Below, piece by piece: positions 41,590 through 54,791 of a stretch of DNA of 64,000 nucleotides. The notes beneath the pieces were generated by a model, which saw only the letters and a program-made list of their open reading frames with translations, was not told the origin of the DNA and made no database searches. Numbering within the stretch: the stretch's first letter is position 1; the number at the start of each line of letters is the position of its first letter. The DNA comes from an uncultured Bacteroidales bacterium (GTDB lineage: Bacteria > Bacteroidota > Bacteroidia > Bacteroidales > Bacteroidaceae): positions 62,001-126,000 of the forward strand of contig CADBWR010000003.1 in assembly GCA_902798425.1 (NCBI GenBank). Reading direction: 5' to 3'. A program made the position numbers and the translations under genes.

Positions 41590-43914
41590 CTAAAAAACAA
41601 CTGTCTGCGACGTCCCACTATAACGAATGGTCTGCTGTTTTCCATCGGGCAGTATAACCGTAAACTGCCGATTTTGAAGCATACCGGGATAGCTGCCTTG
41701 ACGGTCTCCGATGGTCAGTGTACGACTGCGGTCATTCCATTTGAAAGCAATCGTGCTGTACACTTCTTTCTCGTAGTTATAGTTGTCACCTTCATCTTCA
41801 TAGAGTGTAAAGCTGCCATCTGCTCCGGGGTAGATGCGCAACTCCAGATGGTCCCAGGACTTCTCGCCGACATACTGCATCTCAGGACCGAGGGGCAGAA
41901 TACTGCCGGCGCGTACAAACATCGGAACACGATCCAGCGTCGTCCCGATGGTTACACGCTGGCCACCCTTATACACTTTGTTCGTCCAGTAGTCATACCA
42001 CGTGGCACCCTTAGGCAAGTACTTCACGGCGGTCTTCGTAGCCGTAAAGTCCACATTTCTTACATCATCCTTCTGACCTCTTACATCATTGCGGTCCCAT
42101 CCTGTCATGGCATCAGTACGAATAATTTTCTCCTCGGTATACTGCGGAGTGACGATAGGAGCAGCAAGGATGCTACGGCCAAACAGGAACTCGTCAGTCA
42201 TATCCCAAACTGTCTTGTCTTGCGGAAAGTCGGCAAAAAGCGGACGCATATAGCTGTCGTTGTTGCTGGTCACCTGCCAGGCTGTGCTATATAAATAAGG
42301 TAGCAGACGATAGCGCAGACGGATCTGCTTCTCGATGGCGTCATAGACGGGTTCACCCTTTTTACCAAACTGCCAGATTTCACGGGGTGCATCAGCACCA
42401 TGGCTGCGGAAGACTGGACAGAACAGACCATACTGCATCCAACGCACATAGAGTTCTTGATACTGTGGATTGCGGGGTGCTGAGGCAGGGCCAAGGGTAT
42501 TGTAGGCATTACAGAAGAAACCACCGATATCGGTATTGAAGTTGGGATTGCCCGTCAGCGAGAAACTCAGACCGGCAGGTACCTGCTTGCGCAGCATGTC
42601 CCATGACGAGTTGACATCGCCACTCCACATATTAGAGCCATAGTGCTGCTGACCAGCATAGCTAGAACGCGTCATGATGAAGATACGCTTGCCACGGTCA
42701 TCCTTACGTTGTGATTGGTAGATGCCACGTACGGTTTCCAACGGGAAGGCATTACGCTGTGAGCGCCATGTACCACCATAGACCGGGTAAGCATAATCTG
42801 ACTCTCTGGGGTTGAAGAAGTCGGGGTCGGTAGAATCCATCCACCAGGCATCAGTGCCATAGTCATAGAGGCGCTTCAGGTGGTTCCAGTAGATGGCGCG
42901 GGCCTCAGGACTGAAGGCATCATACACCTTCACACCCGACGGATAGTCCTTGCGTGGCGGCCAGATATGCGACAGTCCGCTCTGCGGCCATGTCTCAAAG
43001 GGCAACAGCAGGTTCTTTGCTGCCAGTTCACGGTACTGCTGGGTCTGCGGACCGAAGCTGGCCCAAATGGAAATCATGAAGTGGGCATGCTTGCGGTGTA
43101 CGTTCTTAATCATCTGCGGGCCATTGACAAAATCCTCAGACAGGAAGTCCATGGCATTCCACAGATAGTTGGAGCCCCAGTACTGCCAATCCTGGATGAT
43201 ACCATCCAGCGGTACCTGCAAGGCACGGTACTTGTCAACGATGCTCTCTGTTTCCGCAGCAGTCTTATAGCGCTCCTTCGACTGCCAGAAACCGTAGGTC
43301 CACAAGGGGAACATAGGCACGTCGCCAGACAGATGGCGCATCTGTGCAATGACACCATCGGCACTGCCACCATACATAAAGTAGTAGTCAACGCCCTTGC
43401 CTACCTCGGCATCAAAGGTCATGCCGTTGGCATTGTCCTCAAAGAGCGTCGGTGAGTAGTTCTCCCAATAGAGACCCCAGCCCTTGATGCTTTGCAGCAC
43501 ATTCTGGAAATCCTCCAGGTTCGACTGTTCCATGCGCTTGGTCTCGCCACGACGGTTCATCTTACCATTCTGGATGGTTCCCAAACCATAGATAGCCTCA
43601 TCCTTGTCGAGGGTGAAGGTCTGACGTGACTGAATCACGTCACACGCTTTTTCCCTGAGCAACACCTTGCCCTTAGCGGTCAGGAAGGTCAGGTTGCCCT
43701 GGGCATCCTGTTTCACAGTCAGCGCACTACTCGACCAGGTATTGCCTTTCTGCTTGATGTCTACCTGTTCAGGTTTGGCAATTACGACAAGACTCTTGGT
43801 GGGTTCTCCTTTTACAATATGGACAATGGAAGGGGTCATAAACTCCACCTTCACCTGTGCCCATGCAGTGGTGGTTAGCAGCCAGACAGCTGCCATTATC
43901 AGACTTTTTCTCAT
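41590..43914 (-). CDS. GH31 alpha-xylosidase-like glycosidase
   Basis: 774 residues with a signal peptide ([12 protein letters not shown]). The N-terminal beta-sandwich (about 20-190) precedes the GH31 barrel: [22 protein letters not shown], nucleophile block [11 protein letters not shown] (Asp360) and the acid/base region [13 protein letters not shown]-terminal beta-sandwich follows with [14 protein letters not shown] and [13 protein letters not shown]. The WWMDSTDPD form and the context favour alpha-xylosidase over alpha-glucosidase. It would release alpha-linked xylose, for example from xyloglucan oligosaccharides. A TCTTACC-type heptad array encodes [14 protein letters not shown] (about residue 620). 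The start overlaps the GH95 stop (ATGA). Confidence 0.87.
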   Translation of the reverse strand: MRKSLIMAAVWLLTTTAWAQVKVEFMTPSIVHIVKGEPTKSLVVIAKPEQVDIKQKGNTWSSSALTVKQDAQGNLTFLTAKGKVLLREKACDVIQSRQTFTLDKDEAIYGLGTIQNGKMNRRGETKRMEQSNLEDFQNVLQSIKGWGLYWENYSPTLFEDNANGMTFDAEVGKGVDYYFMYGGSADGVIAQMRHLSGDVPMFPLWTYGFWQSKERYKTAAETESIVDKYRALQVPLDGIIQDWQYWGSNYLWNAMDFLSEDFVNGPQMIKNVHRKHAHFMISIWASFGPQTQQYRELAAKNLLLPFETWPQSGLSHIWPPRKDYPSGVKVYDAFSPEARAIYWNHLKRLYDYGTDAWWMDSTDPDFFNPRESDYAYPVYGGTWRSQRNAFPLETVRGIYQSQRKDDRGKRIFIMTRSSYAGQQHYGSNMWSGDVNSSWDMLRKQVPAGLSFSLTGNPNFNTDIGGFFCNAYNTLGPASAPRNPQYQELYVRWMQYGLFCPVFRSHGADAPREIWQFGKKGEPVYDAIEKQIRLRYRLLPYLYSTAWQVTSNNDSYMRPLFADFPQDKTVWDMTDEFLFGRSILAAPIVTPQYTEEKIIRTDAMTGWDRNDVRGQKDDVRNVDFTATKTAVKYLPKGATWYDYWTNKVYKGGQRVTIGTTLDRVPMFVRAGSILPLGPEMQYVGEKSWDHLELRIYPGADGSFTLYEDEGDNYNYEKEVYSTIAFKWNDRSRTLTIGDRQGSYPGMLQNRQFTVILPDGKQQTIRYSGTSQTVVF
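42057..42091. repeat. Heptanucleotide array inside the GH31 gene (TCTTACC type)
   Basis: Units TTCTTAC, ATCATCC, TTCTGAC, CTCTTAC, ATCATTG encode [13 protein letters not shown]. This resembles the EDVRSKREEVR linker in the CE6-like protein at 26777. Confidence 0.68.
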
Positions 43915-46382
43915 CCTATCTTCAATGTATAAGTTTTTCCGGCAGTGGTGTCAAGGTCATACTCATAGACGGTCGGCAACACCTTGTTCTCAAACACTTT
44001 CAACTCAGGAGAATGCAACGGCTGCTTGATAGTGGCCGGTGCCAGCAACGAGTTAGGACAGCTGCCCTTGGCAGGGCGCAGGCCCTTACCTGTCAGGGGT
44101 ACATACGAGCGCAGGCGCACCGTACCACCAATGGTACTGCGCACTCGGGCCGAGCGAAGTTTTCCTTCGCTCCATTCTTCATCTACGATAAAACCGCCAC
44201 GGGCTCTCAATCCCTTGACGCTACCCTGCTGCCAGTCGTCGGGCAAGGCGGGCAACAAGTGTACGGCACCATCGTGACTCTGCAGCAGCATCTCACAGAT
44301 ACCGGCTGCCACACCGAAGTTACCGTCAATCTGGAAGGGCGGATGGGCATCAAACAGATTGGGATAGGTACGTCCGTCGGGATACTCTCTCATCTTCCGG
44401 TCTTCCGGCAGAATGCGGAGCATATTCTTGATAATCAGGAAGGCATGGTTGCCGTCCAACAGACGAGCCCACAGATTGGTCTTCCACCCCAGGCTCCAAC
44501 CTGTTGCCTGGTCACCACGCTGTGTCAGTGTGGTGGCAGCAGCCGTATACAGGTCGGGATGCGTAAACGGCGATATCTGATTGGAGGGATACAGCCCATA
44601 GAGGTGCGACACATGACGATGCTGGTCGTTGGGATCGTCACCGTCCCACAGCCACTCCTGCAACTGACCATGCTGACCAATCTGCATGGGAGGCAACTTA
44701 GCGAGGGCAGCGGTAAGACGGCTGATGTAAGAGGCATCTTCGCCAAGGATACTGGCGGTCTGGGCCGTCTGACTCAGCACGTCGAAGACAATCTGGTTGT
44801 CCATGGTTGAGCCTGCCGTCACCGTCGTATGCTTGCCGATAGGGCCATGCTCCGGTGACACCGTCGGTGCAGTGACGAGCCAGCCATATTGCGGATGAGC
44901 CACCAGATAATCCAGCAGGAAGTCGGCAGCACCCTTCATCACGGGGTAATAGTCGCGCAACAACTGCTTATCGCCTGTAAACAGGTACTGCTGCCAGATA
45001 TGGGTCGTCAGCCAGGCGCCACCCGTGGGGAACATTCCCCATGTGGTGCCGTCGATAGGTCCGGCAACACGCCACAGGTCGGTATTGTGGTGGGCCACCC
45101 ATCCACGGCAGCCATACATCACCTCTGCCGTCTTACGTCCCGTTTCACTGAGGTCACGCGTCAGGGTGAGCAGCGGTTCCTGGTTTTCGACGAGGTTACC
45201 CACCAGCGACGGCCAGTAGTTCATCTCGGCATTGATATTGATAGTGTATTTCGAGTCCCACATGGGATATACCTTATCATTCCATATACCCTGCAGGTTG
45301 GCAGCCTGTCCACCAGACTGCGACGAGGATATCAGCAGGTAACGGCCGTACTGCATCATCAACGCTACGAGTCCCAGGTCGCTACCATCGAAATGCGCCA
45401 GACGCTGGTCGGTAGGCAGCATAGCAGCCTCGGTTCCCGCCTTCACGGTTTCATCCACCACTCCCGCAGTTTTTCCTGCGAGTCTCCCCAGCTCCAGGCT
45501 CACCCTGTCATACTGCTCCTTGTAGGCCTGCTCGTGGCGCTTCAGCAACTGCTTGTAGCTTCTTCTCTGCAGAGCAAGCAGAGTGGCGTCATTCTTCTGC
45601 GCAGGGTTGCCGCTAATGTCGTGGTAGTTCACATAGTTGGTGGCAGCGACGATATACAGCGTAGCCGTCGTAGCACCGGTGACGCTGGCACCGCTACAGC
45701 GACCGTCGGTCGTTATCTTTACACGGCACTCGGCAGTGAGTGCGCCCTTAATACCTTCATGCTCGGCATTCTTGACGGTAGCCGTCAAGAGACCATCGTC
45801 CGTAGCAACCTGGTATTCCAAGGGACTACCGAAGTTAACGTCAAACGACAGGGCACCTTTCTTCGAGGCTGTCAGTCGTACGATAACGGCATGGTCAGCA
45901 AGCGAAGCAAAGACGGTACGTTCATACTTTACACCCTTATAAATATAAGAGGTGGTATTCAGAGCCGTACCGATATTCAGTTCACGACGGTAGCTCGTCA
46001 CATCCGTGTGTCCTAACGACAGCTTCACGCTACCCAGCGGCAGAAAGCGCATGCCGTGAGGACCCTTGAAGAAGTTTTGCTCGATAATATTGTGAGCAGC
46101 CTCTTCCTTACCGGCAAAGATGCTATCGCGCACCTCTTGCAGATGTGCCTTGGCTGCAGGATTGTTGTTGTCATGGGGCGAACCGCTCCAGAAGGTTTCT
46201 TCGTTGAGTTGTATCTCCTCGGTATCGGTACCGCCATATATCATGGCACCCATCTGCGAGTTACCGACAGGCAGTGCTTCCAGCCAATGCGCTGCAGGTT
46301 TGTCATACCACAGCGTGTAATCCTGTGCCGCCAATGGCAAAGAACATACCAAGGAAAATAGTGCTAATAGTTTTTTCATCAT
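43911..46382 (-). CDS. GH95 family alpha-L-fucosidase/alpha-L-galactosidase
   Basis: 823 residues with a signal peptide ([13 protein letters not shown]). The GH95 signature start ([28 protein letters not shown]) is followed by [14 protein letters not shown]. The helical barrel carries [11 protein letters not shown] (the N-x-N-x-E catalytic block), TVSPEHGP and FQIDGNFG with the catalytic Asp, and a beta-sandwich ends the protein. The family inverts terminal alpha-L-fucose or alpha-L-galactose, both found on xyloglucan and on complex cereal xylans. Its presence suggests the cluster handles highly substituted hemicellulose. It starts 13 bp after the GH3 stop and overlaps the GH31 start by 4 bp. 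Confidence 0.9.
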   Translation of the reverse strand: MMKKLLALFSLVCSLPLAAQDYTLWYDKPAAHWLEALPVGNSQMGAMIYGGTDTEEIQLNEETFWSGSPHDNNNPAAKAHLQEVRDSIFAGKEEAAHNIIEQNFFKGPHGMRFLPLGSVKLSLGHTDVTSYRRELNIGTALNTTSYIYKGVKYERTVFASLADHAVIVRLTASKKGALSFDVNFGSPLEYQVATDDGLLTATVKNAEHEGIKGALTAECRVKITTDGRCSGASVTGATTATLYIVAATNYVNYHDISGNPAQKNDATLLALQRRSYKQLLKRHEQAYKEQYDRVSLELGRLAGKTAGVVDETVKAGTEAAMLPTDQRLAHFDGSDLGLVALMMQYGRYLLISSSQSGGQAANLQGIWNDKVYPMWDSKYTININAEMNYWPSLVGNLVENQEPLLTLTRDLSETGRKTAEVMYGCRGWVAHHNTDLWRVAGPIDGTTWGMFPTGGAWLTTHIWQQYLFTGDKQLLRDYYPVMKGAADFLLDYLVAHPQYGWLVTAPTVSPEHGPIGKHTTVTAGSTMDNQIVFDVLSQTAQTASILGEDASYISRLTAALAKLPPMQIGQHGQLQEWLWDGDDPNDQHRHVSHLYGLYPSNQISPFTHPDLYTAAATTLTQRGDQATGWSLGWKTNLWARLLDGNHAFLIIKNMLRILPEDRKMREYPDGRTYPNLFDAHPPFQIDGNFGVAAGICEMLLQSHDGAVHLLPALPDDWQQGSVKGLRARGGFIVDEEWSEGKLRSARVRSTIGGTVRLRSYVPLTGKGLRPAKGSCPNSLLAPATIKQPLHSPELKVFENKVLPTVYEYDLDTTAGKTYTLKIG

Positions 46383-46395
46383 GTAAAGGGGTTGA

Positions 46396-49011
46396 TTATT
46401 GTATTTGCACGGTTAGGCGCTGCAAGTCTTTGTCTGCAGAACTGTTGCCCACAAAAATGTCATACGTACCGGGGACGAAACGCATGGTATTCGTCTCGCC
46501 ATCCCAGCCCTCAAAACTTTCACGACTGAGCTGTATCGTCTCTGTCACCTCCTGTCCGGCCTTTACGTCGACACGCTTGAAGGCACGCAGCGTCTTCAGC
46601 GGGCCCTCCTTGTCAGCGGTATTGCGGATATACACCTGAACAATCTCTGTGCCGTCGCGCTTACCGGTGTTCTTGAGGGGAACGGTGATGGCGACAGAAT
46701 TGCCATCCACGGTACTGCTGGCCTCTCCCATCTCGAAGGTGGTATAGCTCAGGCCATATCCGAAGGGGAACAGGGCATCGTTGAAGTAGCGGTAGGTACG
46801 TCCTTTCATGGAGTAGTCCTCATAGTCGGGCAACTGATCGCTACGCTTATAGAAGGTGACGGGCAACTTACCGCTGGGGTTGACGTCGCCGAAGAGCACG
46901 TCAGCAACAGCCGTTCCACCCTCCTGACCAGGATACCATGCCTGAACGATGGCATCGCACGTCTGCATCTCTGGCTCTAAGGCAATAGCCGAACCGGAAC
47001 AGTTGACGAAGATAACCTGTTTGCCGGCAGCCTTCAGCGCTTTCAGGAAGTCGCGCTGCACCTTGGGCAGTTCGATATTGGTACGGTCGCCGCCCTTGAA
47101 ACCTTCGATGTTGACAGGCATCTCCTCGCCTTCCAGACTGGGAGCAATACCGCCGACAAAGACGACCTTGTCGATACCCTTCAGCTGGGCGATGGTCTTC
47201 TGGTAGTCGATGGGCAACTCACGGGCAATATCAATCTTCATGCCGGCACCCCACGTCTTGACGGTCTTGAAGCGTACCTCTATCTGGAACTTCTCGCCAG
47301 CCTTTGCCGTCAGCACGGTACGGGTGGGTGTAGAACGCCAGATGCGATGGTAGGCCTTGCGACTGCCATTCACCAGCACCTCAAACTCGCCGGTACCCTC
47401 TACGTTCAACACATACTCGCCAGCCTCTTTCGGGGCAAAGGTTGTCTCATACTTGGCCGAGAAGTCCTCAATAGGCAGATTAGCGGCAAAGACATGCATG
47501 CCATTAGTAGTCACTGCCAGCGGTTTGGTATAATACTCGATGGTGAAAGGTTTACCCTTCCACTCCGTGTTCGTCCAGAAAGTACCCTTCAGACCCTTCT
47601 TGCCGTCGGGTGCCGTACACTCTGTAGCCAGGTGGCACTCCATCACCTTGTCGTATGTCAGGTCACAGCCGGGGAAATAGACCACCTTTTTCTGTTTGGC
47701 CTTGATACCGTCAAGGATTGTTACGGTCTTATTGGGTGTACCATTGTAATTACCCCACATCATGGGTTCGTTATCAGCATTCGGACCAATGACGGCAATG
47801 CGTTCTTTTTTATTGAGTGGAAGTATGGGAGCCCCTCCTCGGGAGGGGTTGGGGAGGTTTTGCAGCAGCACGATGCTCTGACGCGCCATATCCAAGGACA
47901 CCTTGGCAGACTCCTTGGTACTCATGGCGGAGTAAGGTATCTTCGACCACTCCACGAGCGACGGGTCGTCCATCTCGCCGAGGTCAAAGCGACCTTCCAA
48001 CAGTCGGATGACGTGCTTGTCGACCTCTGCTTCGGTAATCAGACCACGACGTACGGCCTCAGGGATGCTGCGGTAGGCATAGCCATAGCCACACTCCACA
48101 TCGGTGCCTGCCAGTGTAGCTCGCGCTGAGGCCGTAACGGCCGAAGACGAGCTCTTGTGCGACTCATAGAAGTCACTGATGGCACCACAGTCGCTGACCA
48201 CCAGGTACTTAAAGCCCCACTCGTCGCGCAGTATCTGTTGCAACAGACGGTTAGAACCACAGCAGGGGTCATCGTCCAGACGTTGGTAGGCACACATCAC
48301 CTCACGGACATCACTCTTCGTCACCAAGTACTTGAAGGCCGGCATATAGGTCTCCCAGAAGTCGCGCACCGGTACATTCGTCAGGTTGGCAGTATGGCGG
48401 GTGTATTCCGGACCGCTATGTACGGCATAGTGCTTGGCACATGCCCACAGCTTACGGTACTTGTGCTGTCCGGTTGCGCCAATCAGCGGATCGCCCTGCA
48501 AGCCACGTACCACGGCATCGCCCATCATACTGGTCAGGTAGGGGTCTTCACCGTAGGTTTCCTGTCCACGTCCCCATCGGGGATCACGGAAGATGTTGAC
48601 ATTCGGTGTCCATACCGACAACGAACGCATCTTCATATCCTCACCACCCAGGTCATAGAGACGGTGGTTATACTGTGCACGAAACTCCGTAGAGGCGATG
48701 TCAAAGCACTTATATAGCAGGGCGGGGTTAAACGACGATGCCATGGCTACGGGTTCGGGGAACACCGTGACATTACCCATATTGGCAGCACCGTGCAGGG
48801 CCTCGCTCCACCAGAAGAACTTCTTAATACCCAAACGAGGAATGGCAGGACTCTCGTCGAGCATCAGCTTCGCCTTCTCTTCTAATGTCAGACGGCCACA
48901 CAAATCCTTGGCACGTTCTCTGGCCGACAGGTTCGGATTCTGATACGGCAACTGCTGGGCTGCAGCCGACAAGCAACAAGTCACTGCAAATATGATAAAC
49001 AGTTTTCTCAT
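46396..49011 (-). CDS. GH3 beta-xylosidase with inserted PA14 domain
   Basis: 871 residues from the ATG at 49009-49011, which opens a standard signal peptide ([19 protein letters not shown]); the frame starts at 49026. The N-terminal GH3 barrel has [31 protein letters not shown] and [13 protein letters not shown] (nucleophile Asp, about residue 274). A PA14-type domain is inserted in the second GH3 domain (about 445-595; [27 protein letters not shown]). The C-terminal GH3 part and fibronectin-III-like domain end with [15 protein letters not shown]. The layout resembles the Xyl3A-type beta-xylosidases of Prevotella, which release xylose from xylo-oligosaccharides. An unusual LPNPSRGG insert precedes [19 protein letters not shown]. 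Confidence 0.9.
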   Translation of the reverse strand: MRKLFIIFAVTCCLSAAAQQLPYQNPNLSARERAKDLCGRLTLEEKAKLMLDESPAIPRLGIKKFFWWSEALHGAANMGNVTVFPEPVAMASSFNPALLYKCFDIASTEFRAQYNHRLYDLGGEDMKMRSLSVWTPNVNIFRDPRWGRGQETYGEDPYLTSMMGDAVVRGLQGDPLIGATGQHKYRKLWACAKHYAVHSGPEYTRHTANLTNVPVRDFWETYMPAFKYLVTKSDVREVMCAYQRLDDDPCCGSNRLLQQILRDEWGFKYLVVSDCGAISDFYESHKSSSSAVTASARATLAGTDVECGYGYAYRSIPEAVRRGLITEAEVDKHVIRLLEGRFDLGEMDDPSLVEWSKIPYSAMSTKESAKVSLDMARQSIVLLQNLPNPSRGGAPILPLNKKERIAVIGPNADNEPMMWGNYNGTPNKTVTILDGIKAKQKKVVYFPGCDLTYDKVMECHLATECTAPDGKKGLKGTFWTNTEWKGKPFTIEYYTKPLAVTTNGMHVFAANLPIEDFSAKYETTFAPKEAGEYVLNVEGTGEFEVLVNGSRKAYHRIWRSTPTRTVLTAKAGEKFQIEVRFKTVKTWGAGMKIDIARELPIDYQKTIAQLKGIDKVVFVGGIAPSLEGEEMPVNIEGFKGGDRTNIELPKVQRDFLKALKAAGKQVIFVNCSGSAIALEPEMQTCDAIVQAWYPGQEGGTAVADVLFGDVNPSGKLPVTFYKRSDQLPDYEDYSMKGRTYRYFNDALFPFGYGLSYTTFEMGEASSTVDGNSVAITVPLKNTGKRDGTEIVQVYIRNTADKEGPLKTLRAFKRVDVKAGQEVTETIQLSRESFEGWDGETNTMRFVPGTYDIFVGNSSADKDLQRLTVQIQ
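47828..47857. repeat. GC-rich inverted-repeat element inside the GH3 gene
   Basis: CCCCTCC(TC)GGGAGGGG followed by TTGGGGAGG. In the minus frame it encodes [10 protein letters not shown], an insert between the strand IVLLQN and ILPL that other GH3 proteins join directly. It looks like a small repetitive element read through in frame. Confidence 0.55.
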
Positions 49012-49012
49012 C

Positions 49013-49033
49013 TTCTCATTCATCATTTATCAT
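49013..49033. repeat. Heptanucleotide array at the GH115/GH3 junction (TTATCAT type)
   Basis: Units TTCTCAT, TCATCAT, TTATCAT occupy the start region of the GH3 gene and the short gap before it. They create several in-frame ATG choices. Confidence 0.5.
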
Positions 49034-51535
49034 TTAGCGAATACGTCTTACTGGTGACTCCTCTCCAAAGAGGTACTGCGACTGATAGCCGCCACAGTCG
49101 ACAACAATCTTCTCGAAGACGATGCCGGGATGGCGGGGTACGATGGTCAGCTCATGGAACTCCTGGGTACTGACAGGCAGTGTGACGGTCTTCTCCACGA
49201 TGCGGCGAGCCACAGCGGGATAGTACTCAGAGTACATATAGGGCTGACGGTCTACCAGTGTCTTGTTGAAGTTCACCACCTGCGGTTCACTGCCGTCGAG
49301 GCTGACGGTATACTCATGTCCACCGACATTCAGGAAGTCGAGTGTAGACTTCACCACCACATGTACCTTCACCTCAGCAGGCGCATTGGCTGGCAGCGCA
49401 AAGCGGTAGGTCAGCGAGGCACCGTCGACAGGCTTGGTGTAGGGTGTCAGCGCCACGGCACTACGGGTACGGCCGTAGTCAGGATAGATGCTCCATGCCG
49501 TACCGTCGGCAGCCTTGCTGCTGTAGAAGTGTTCTGCCTCCATAGCCACATAGCCATGCACCGCGGTAAAGGTATAGCCGCCTGTCGATGCATCAACGGG
49601 AACGGTGGCAGTTCTGGGCAGCATATCCTTAGGGAAGTCGTCGTTCCACGAACGATAGCCAATATGCTTCTGCGTCATCATACCATCCCACTTGCCTCCG
49701 GCCATCACCTTGTTATAGTCATGGCAGAGCAGCGAGTCGCGGCGGAAGCAGTCCTTCACGCGCTGTGCCCAGAGGTTTGCGTCGGGCAGACCGGCGCTTG
49801 CCAAATGCTGGTTCATAGCCTGTGCATAGTACATATCATAGAGGTTGGCCATCGCCTGTACGGGGAAGAGCACGCTCTGGCGGTAGGCATCGACGACAGC
49901 AGCGGGAATCTCCGGCAACAGACGGAGGGCCTCTCGCTCTAAGCGGGCATAGTCGTCAGCCACCTTGCGCCACTCACCAGTAGCGAGGTTATAGGTACGG
50001 GCATCCAGCATCTCCGGAGTGACACGTGCCATATACTGGCAGTTGCGGTTGTACACGGCAGCCACCTCACTTGCCAGGCACTCGGCGGTTTCCCCGCCGA
50101 GTACAGAACCGAAGAAGCGGACCGTATGCTCCGTCACATTCTGCTGGGTATATTCTTTCGGGTTCCATGCCATGTCCATAAACAGCTGGATGGGATATTC
50201 CATCGGTTTCAGGTCACCCACATTCAGAATCCACATACGCTGAATGCCGTGGTCGTAAGCCAACGACAGCTGTTCGAACATCTGCTGTGTCTGGGTGACG
50301 TTCAGCCACTTCGTATTACGGGGAGCACCGACATAGTCGACATGGTAGTACAGGCCCCAGCCACCGGGGTGCTTACGCTCCTGGGCATTGGGGACGCGGC
50401 GCACATTACCCCAGTTGTCGTCGCACAACAGCATGATGACATCGTCGGGAACACGCATGCCGGCATCATAGTAGTCGAGCACCTCTTTATATAAAGCCCA
50501 CACCTGCGTGGTCTTGTTGGCAGGCTTACCAGTCACCTCCTTGATAATCTTTCGCTGGTTCTCCACAATGCGCTGCAACAGTTTGGTGTCGGCCTCGGCA
50601 CTCATCGCTTCGTCGCCATCGCCACGCATACCGATGGTCACCATGTCCTCGGTACCCTTCATGCGCTCAATACCCTCGCGGAAGAACTGGTCCAGCTTCT
50701 GCTGGTTCTTCTGGTAGTTCCAGGGGCCCCACTCGCCACGCTTACGGGCATACTCCTGATGGTTGCGGGCCATCGGCTCATGGTGTGAGGTACCCATGAT
50801 GATACCCATCTCGTCGGCGGTCTTCAGGTTCTCGGGGTCGTCGGCATAGAAGGCCCAGCCCCACATGGCAGGCCACATCATGTTACCCTTCAGACGCAGG
50901 ATGAGCTCGAAGACCTTGGCATAGAAGCGGTGGTCGCCATAGCCAGTGCCAAAGGTGTTCTTCACCCACGAGGTCAGACAGGGTGCCTCATCATTCAAGA
51001 ACAGACCACGAAACTCTACAGCAGGCTCGCCGTCAGTATACTGACCTGGCAGGATTCCCACATAGTCGCGCTTCGTGACGGGCACATCCATCCACCAGTA
51101 CCAGGGCGACACGCCCATCTGATGGCTGAGCTCGTAGATACCATAGACGGTACCGCGACGGTCACTGCCTGCAATAACCAGCTGTCCGTCGATGGTGGTG
51201 ATGACAAATTTCTCGCGCTTGCCCTTCAGGTCCTTCAGCACCTTCTGTTTCACCCACTGGTCTATCTGCTTATTGCAGCCAACAGTACCAATGAGGATGG
51301 TTGGGGTGTTGCTCTTCGTGGGGGTGAACCCCATGACACTTGCGATGTCCTGCTGCAGGTTGGCGGCAGCAATCTGTACCGCCTTAGGCTCCTGGTCACT
51401 ATAACCAATCGTGGCACCTGCCAACGACAGCGCCCCACTCTGCTCCGCGAATGTCACGAAGCTATTAGCAGCACTGAGTTGCATGGCCGCAGCCATACAA
51501 CTCAGTGTCAGAAGAAGATTTCTTAGATATCTCAT
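49034..51535 (-). CDS. GH115 alpha-glucuronidase
   Basis: 833 residues with a signal peptide (TLSCMAAAMQLSAAN). It has the GH115 layout: an N-terminal alpha/beta domain (AVQIAAANLQQDI, TVYGIYELSHQMGVSPWYWW), then the barrel with FRGLFLNDEAPCL, GNMMWPAMWGWAF, GTSHHEPMARN, RGDGDEAMS and LLCDDNWGNVRR. A C-terminal beta-domain carries VAMEAEHFYSSKAADGTAW. These enzymes remove (4-O-methyl-)glucuronic acid from internal and terminal xylose units of xylan. Together with the CE15 esterase at 5827 this completes the glucuronoxylan side-chain pathway. It lies 9 bp after the dual esterase gene. Confidence 0.92.
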   Translation of the reverse strand: MRYLRNLLLTLSCMAAAMQLSAANSFVTFAEQSGALSLAGATIGYSDQEPKAVQIAAANLQQDIASVMGFTPTKSNTPTILIGTVGCNKQIDQWVKQKVLKDLKGKREKFVITTIDGQLVIAGSDRRGTVYGIYELSHQMGVSPWYWWMDVPVTKRDYVGILPGQYTDGEPAVEFRGLFLNDEAPCLTSWVKNTFGTGYGDHRFYAKVFELILRLKGNMMWPAMWGWAFYADDPENLKTADEMGIIMGTSHHEPMARNHQEYARKRGEWGPWNYQKNQQKLDQFFREGIERMKGTEDMVTIGMRGDGDEAMSAEADTKLLQRIVENQRKIIKEVTGKPANKTTQVWALYKEVLDYYDAGMRVPDDVIMLLCDDNWGNVRRVPNAQERKHPGGWGLYYHVDYVGAPRNTKWLNVTQTQQMFEQLSLAYDHGIQRMWILNVGDLKPMEYPIQLFMDMAWNPKEYTQQNVTEHTVRFFGSVLGGETAECLASEVAAVYNRNCQYMARVTPEMLDARTYNLATGEWRKVADDYARLEREALRLLPEIPAAVVDAYRQSVLFPVQAMANLYDMYYAQAMNQHLASAGLPDANLWAQRVKDCFRRDSLLCHDYNKVMAGGKWDGMMTQKHIGYRSWNDDFPKDMLPRTATVPVDASTGGYTFTAVHGYVAMEAEHFYSSKAADGTAWSIYPDYGRTRSAVALTPYTKPVDGASLTYRFALPANAPAEVKVHVVVKSTLDFLNVGGHEYTVSLDGSEPQVVNFNKTLVDRQPYMYSEYYPAVARRIVEKTVTLPVSTQEFHELTIVPRHPGIVFEKIVVDCGGYQSQYLFGEESPVRRIR

Positions 51536-51544
51536 AGCGTATGC

Positions 51545-53608
<2,064 letters not shown>

Positions 53609-53616
53609 TTACGTTG

Positions 53617-53682
53617 CAAAGTTAATAAAAAAACACCTAACAATATCTATCAATTGTTGCATTTTCTTTCTTTAGTGTATCA
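53617..53682 (-). promoter_or_regulatory. Promoter and operator of the 53563-41590 operon
   Basis: The -7 box TAACTTTG (minus strand) is at 53617-53624. Half-sites TGTTGCA (53655-53661) and TGTATCA (53676-53682) are 21 bp apart. TTTC replaces TTTG at 53667-53670. The 31-bp distance from the -7 box equals that at the other four xylan promoters. Confidence 0.78.
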
Positions 53683-53750
53683 ATGCCCCCTTTTATGACA
53701 AGAAAACTATTCAAGTATTTTGTTCTACTCACTCCTTCTCCACCTTATTC

Positions 53751-54719
53751 TCATTTTCTCTCTTTCTGGTTCTTCTTCGCGAGACTGTAGTTCACCTTCA
53801 GTTGGACGAAGGGCTTCGGATTTGCTTTTAGCTTCATATATATGTGCGAATCGTTGACAGCCCTGATACGACCATAGAAGGGGCAGTTGACACCTGCGCT
53901 CAACTCCATCGACAGTTCCTTGGTGGTCTGCCAGTTGGCATAGAGTCCTATACGCTCGGAGATGAGGTTGAAGGATGCCTTGCTCGGCAGTCGCTCATCT
54001 TTCGGGCGGAAGTATATCTTTTCAGAGGCCAGTTCCAAACCACCCGACAGCTTGAATTGAGGAGATGCCTGGTAGCTCAGCATCCAGTTGGCCGCCATAC
54101 CATTAATGCTCCAGCGTCTGTCAAACTGGTGGCGGTAGATGAACAGAGGCCAGAGAGGCCATCTTATAGCAGTACCTATGAGCACACCGGCACCCAAACC
54201 GAGATAGGTCTTCTCGCTACGGGTGACGTGGACGATAACGCCTCCAATTGCTGACCACTGTTCAAAGCCGTTCTCCGAGAAGTTGGGTGTGCCGCTAATG
54301 ATGAGAGTCATGGGCTTACCCTTCTCTCTGCTTCCCAGCATCAGATTCATCGATGCAGATAGCGTGGCGCCTAAGTGGTGGTGCTCTTGGGGAAAGTCGA
54401 AGAGGGCCATACCCTCTCGCCAGTCCGTGTTCAGCCGTGTTGTGCTATAGTTGTAGAAGGGCTGTATACTGACGGAACCCATCAGTCCCGACACCAGCTT
54501 GATGCTCGACCTCAGCTTGACGTTCATCTGATGTGTCATTCGCCCGTCAGCCACGTCCTTGTCATTGTCCGTGTCCCATGTGTAGCTGGAATTGCCCACA
54601 CCGTCTACCGAGGCCGTCAGGCTGAACTTCTCTCTTGGGTTACCCATGCTTATCTGTGCATAGACCACGGTCTGGCACAGCATGGAAAGGAGAAAAAGCC
54701 ATACAGTCTTTCTGGTCAT
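53751..54719 (-). CDS. Outer-membrane beta-barrel protein of unknown function (DUF6268-like)
   Basis: 322 residues with a signal peptide (LFLLSMLCQTVVYAQ). The rest is a run of alternating amphipathic strands (KLRSSIKLVSGLMGSVSIQPFYNY, GATLSASMNLMLGS, YLGLGAGVLIGTAIR, FNLISERIGLYANWQ, KLKANPKPFVQLKVNYSL), typical of a small outer-membrane barrel. It may belong to the DUF6268 group; I am not certain. It lies 72 bp downstream of the cupin lipoprotein on the same strand, with a hairpin in the gap. It carries no xylan operator and is probably unrelated to the carbohydrate locus. Confidence 0.7.
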   Translation of the reverse strand: MTRKTVWLFLLSMLCQTVVYAQISMGNPREKFSLTASVDGVGNSSYTWDTDNDKDVADGRMTHQMNVKLRSSIKLVSGLMGSVSIQPFYNYSTTRLNTDWREGMALFDFPQEHHHLGATLSASMNLMLGSREKGKPMTLIISGTPNFSENGFEQWSAIGGVIVHVTRSEKTYLGLGAGVLIGTAIRWPLWPLFIYRHQFDRRWSINGMAANWMLSYQASPQFKLSGGLELASEKIYFRPKDERLPSKASFNLISERIGLYANWQTTKELSMELSAGVNCPFYGRIRAVNDSHIYMKLKANPKPFVQLKVNYSLAKKNQKERK

Positions 54720-54757
54720 GCTTAGTTTTTGCGCTTTACAATGATTGCCGACGTTGG

Positions 54758-54781
54758 CTGGCTACCCGCTTGGATAGCCAG
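54758..54781 (-). terminator. Hairpin between the cupin and outer-membrane protein genes
   Basis: The 10-bp stem CTGGCTACCC / GGATAGCCAG (one G-T pair) has a 4-nt loop. There is no T-run after it on the minus strand, so it may only attenuate read-through into the next gene. Confidence 0.4.
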
Positions 54782-54791
54782 TCCTCGTCAC

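Noticed and set aside
44889-46016. 375-codon plus-strand frame opposite the GH95 gene
   Set aside because: Antisense shadow; the GH95 catalytic blocks are on the minus strand.
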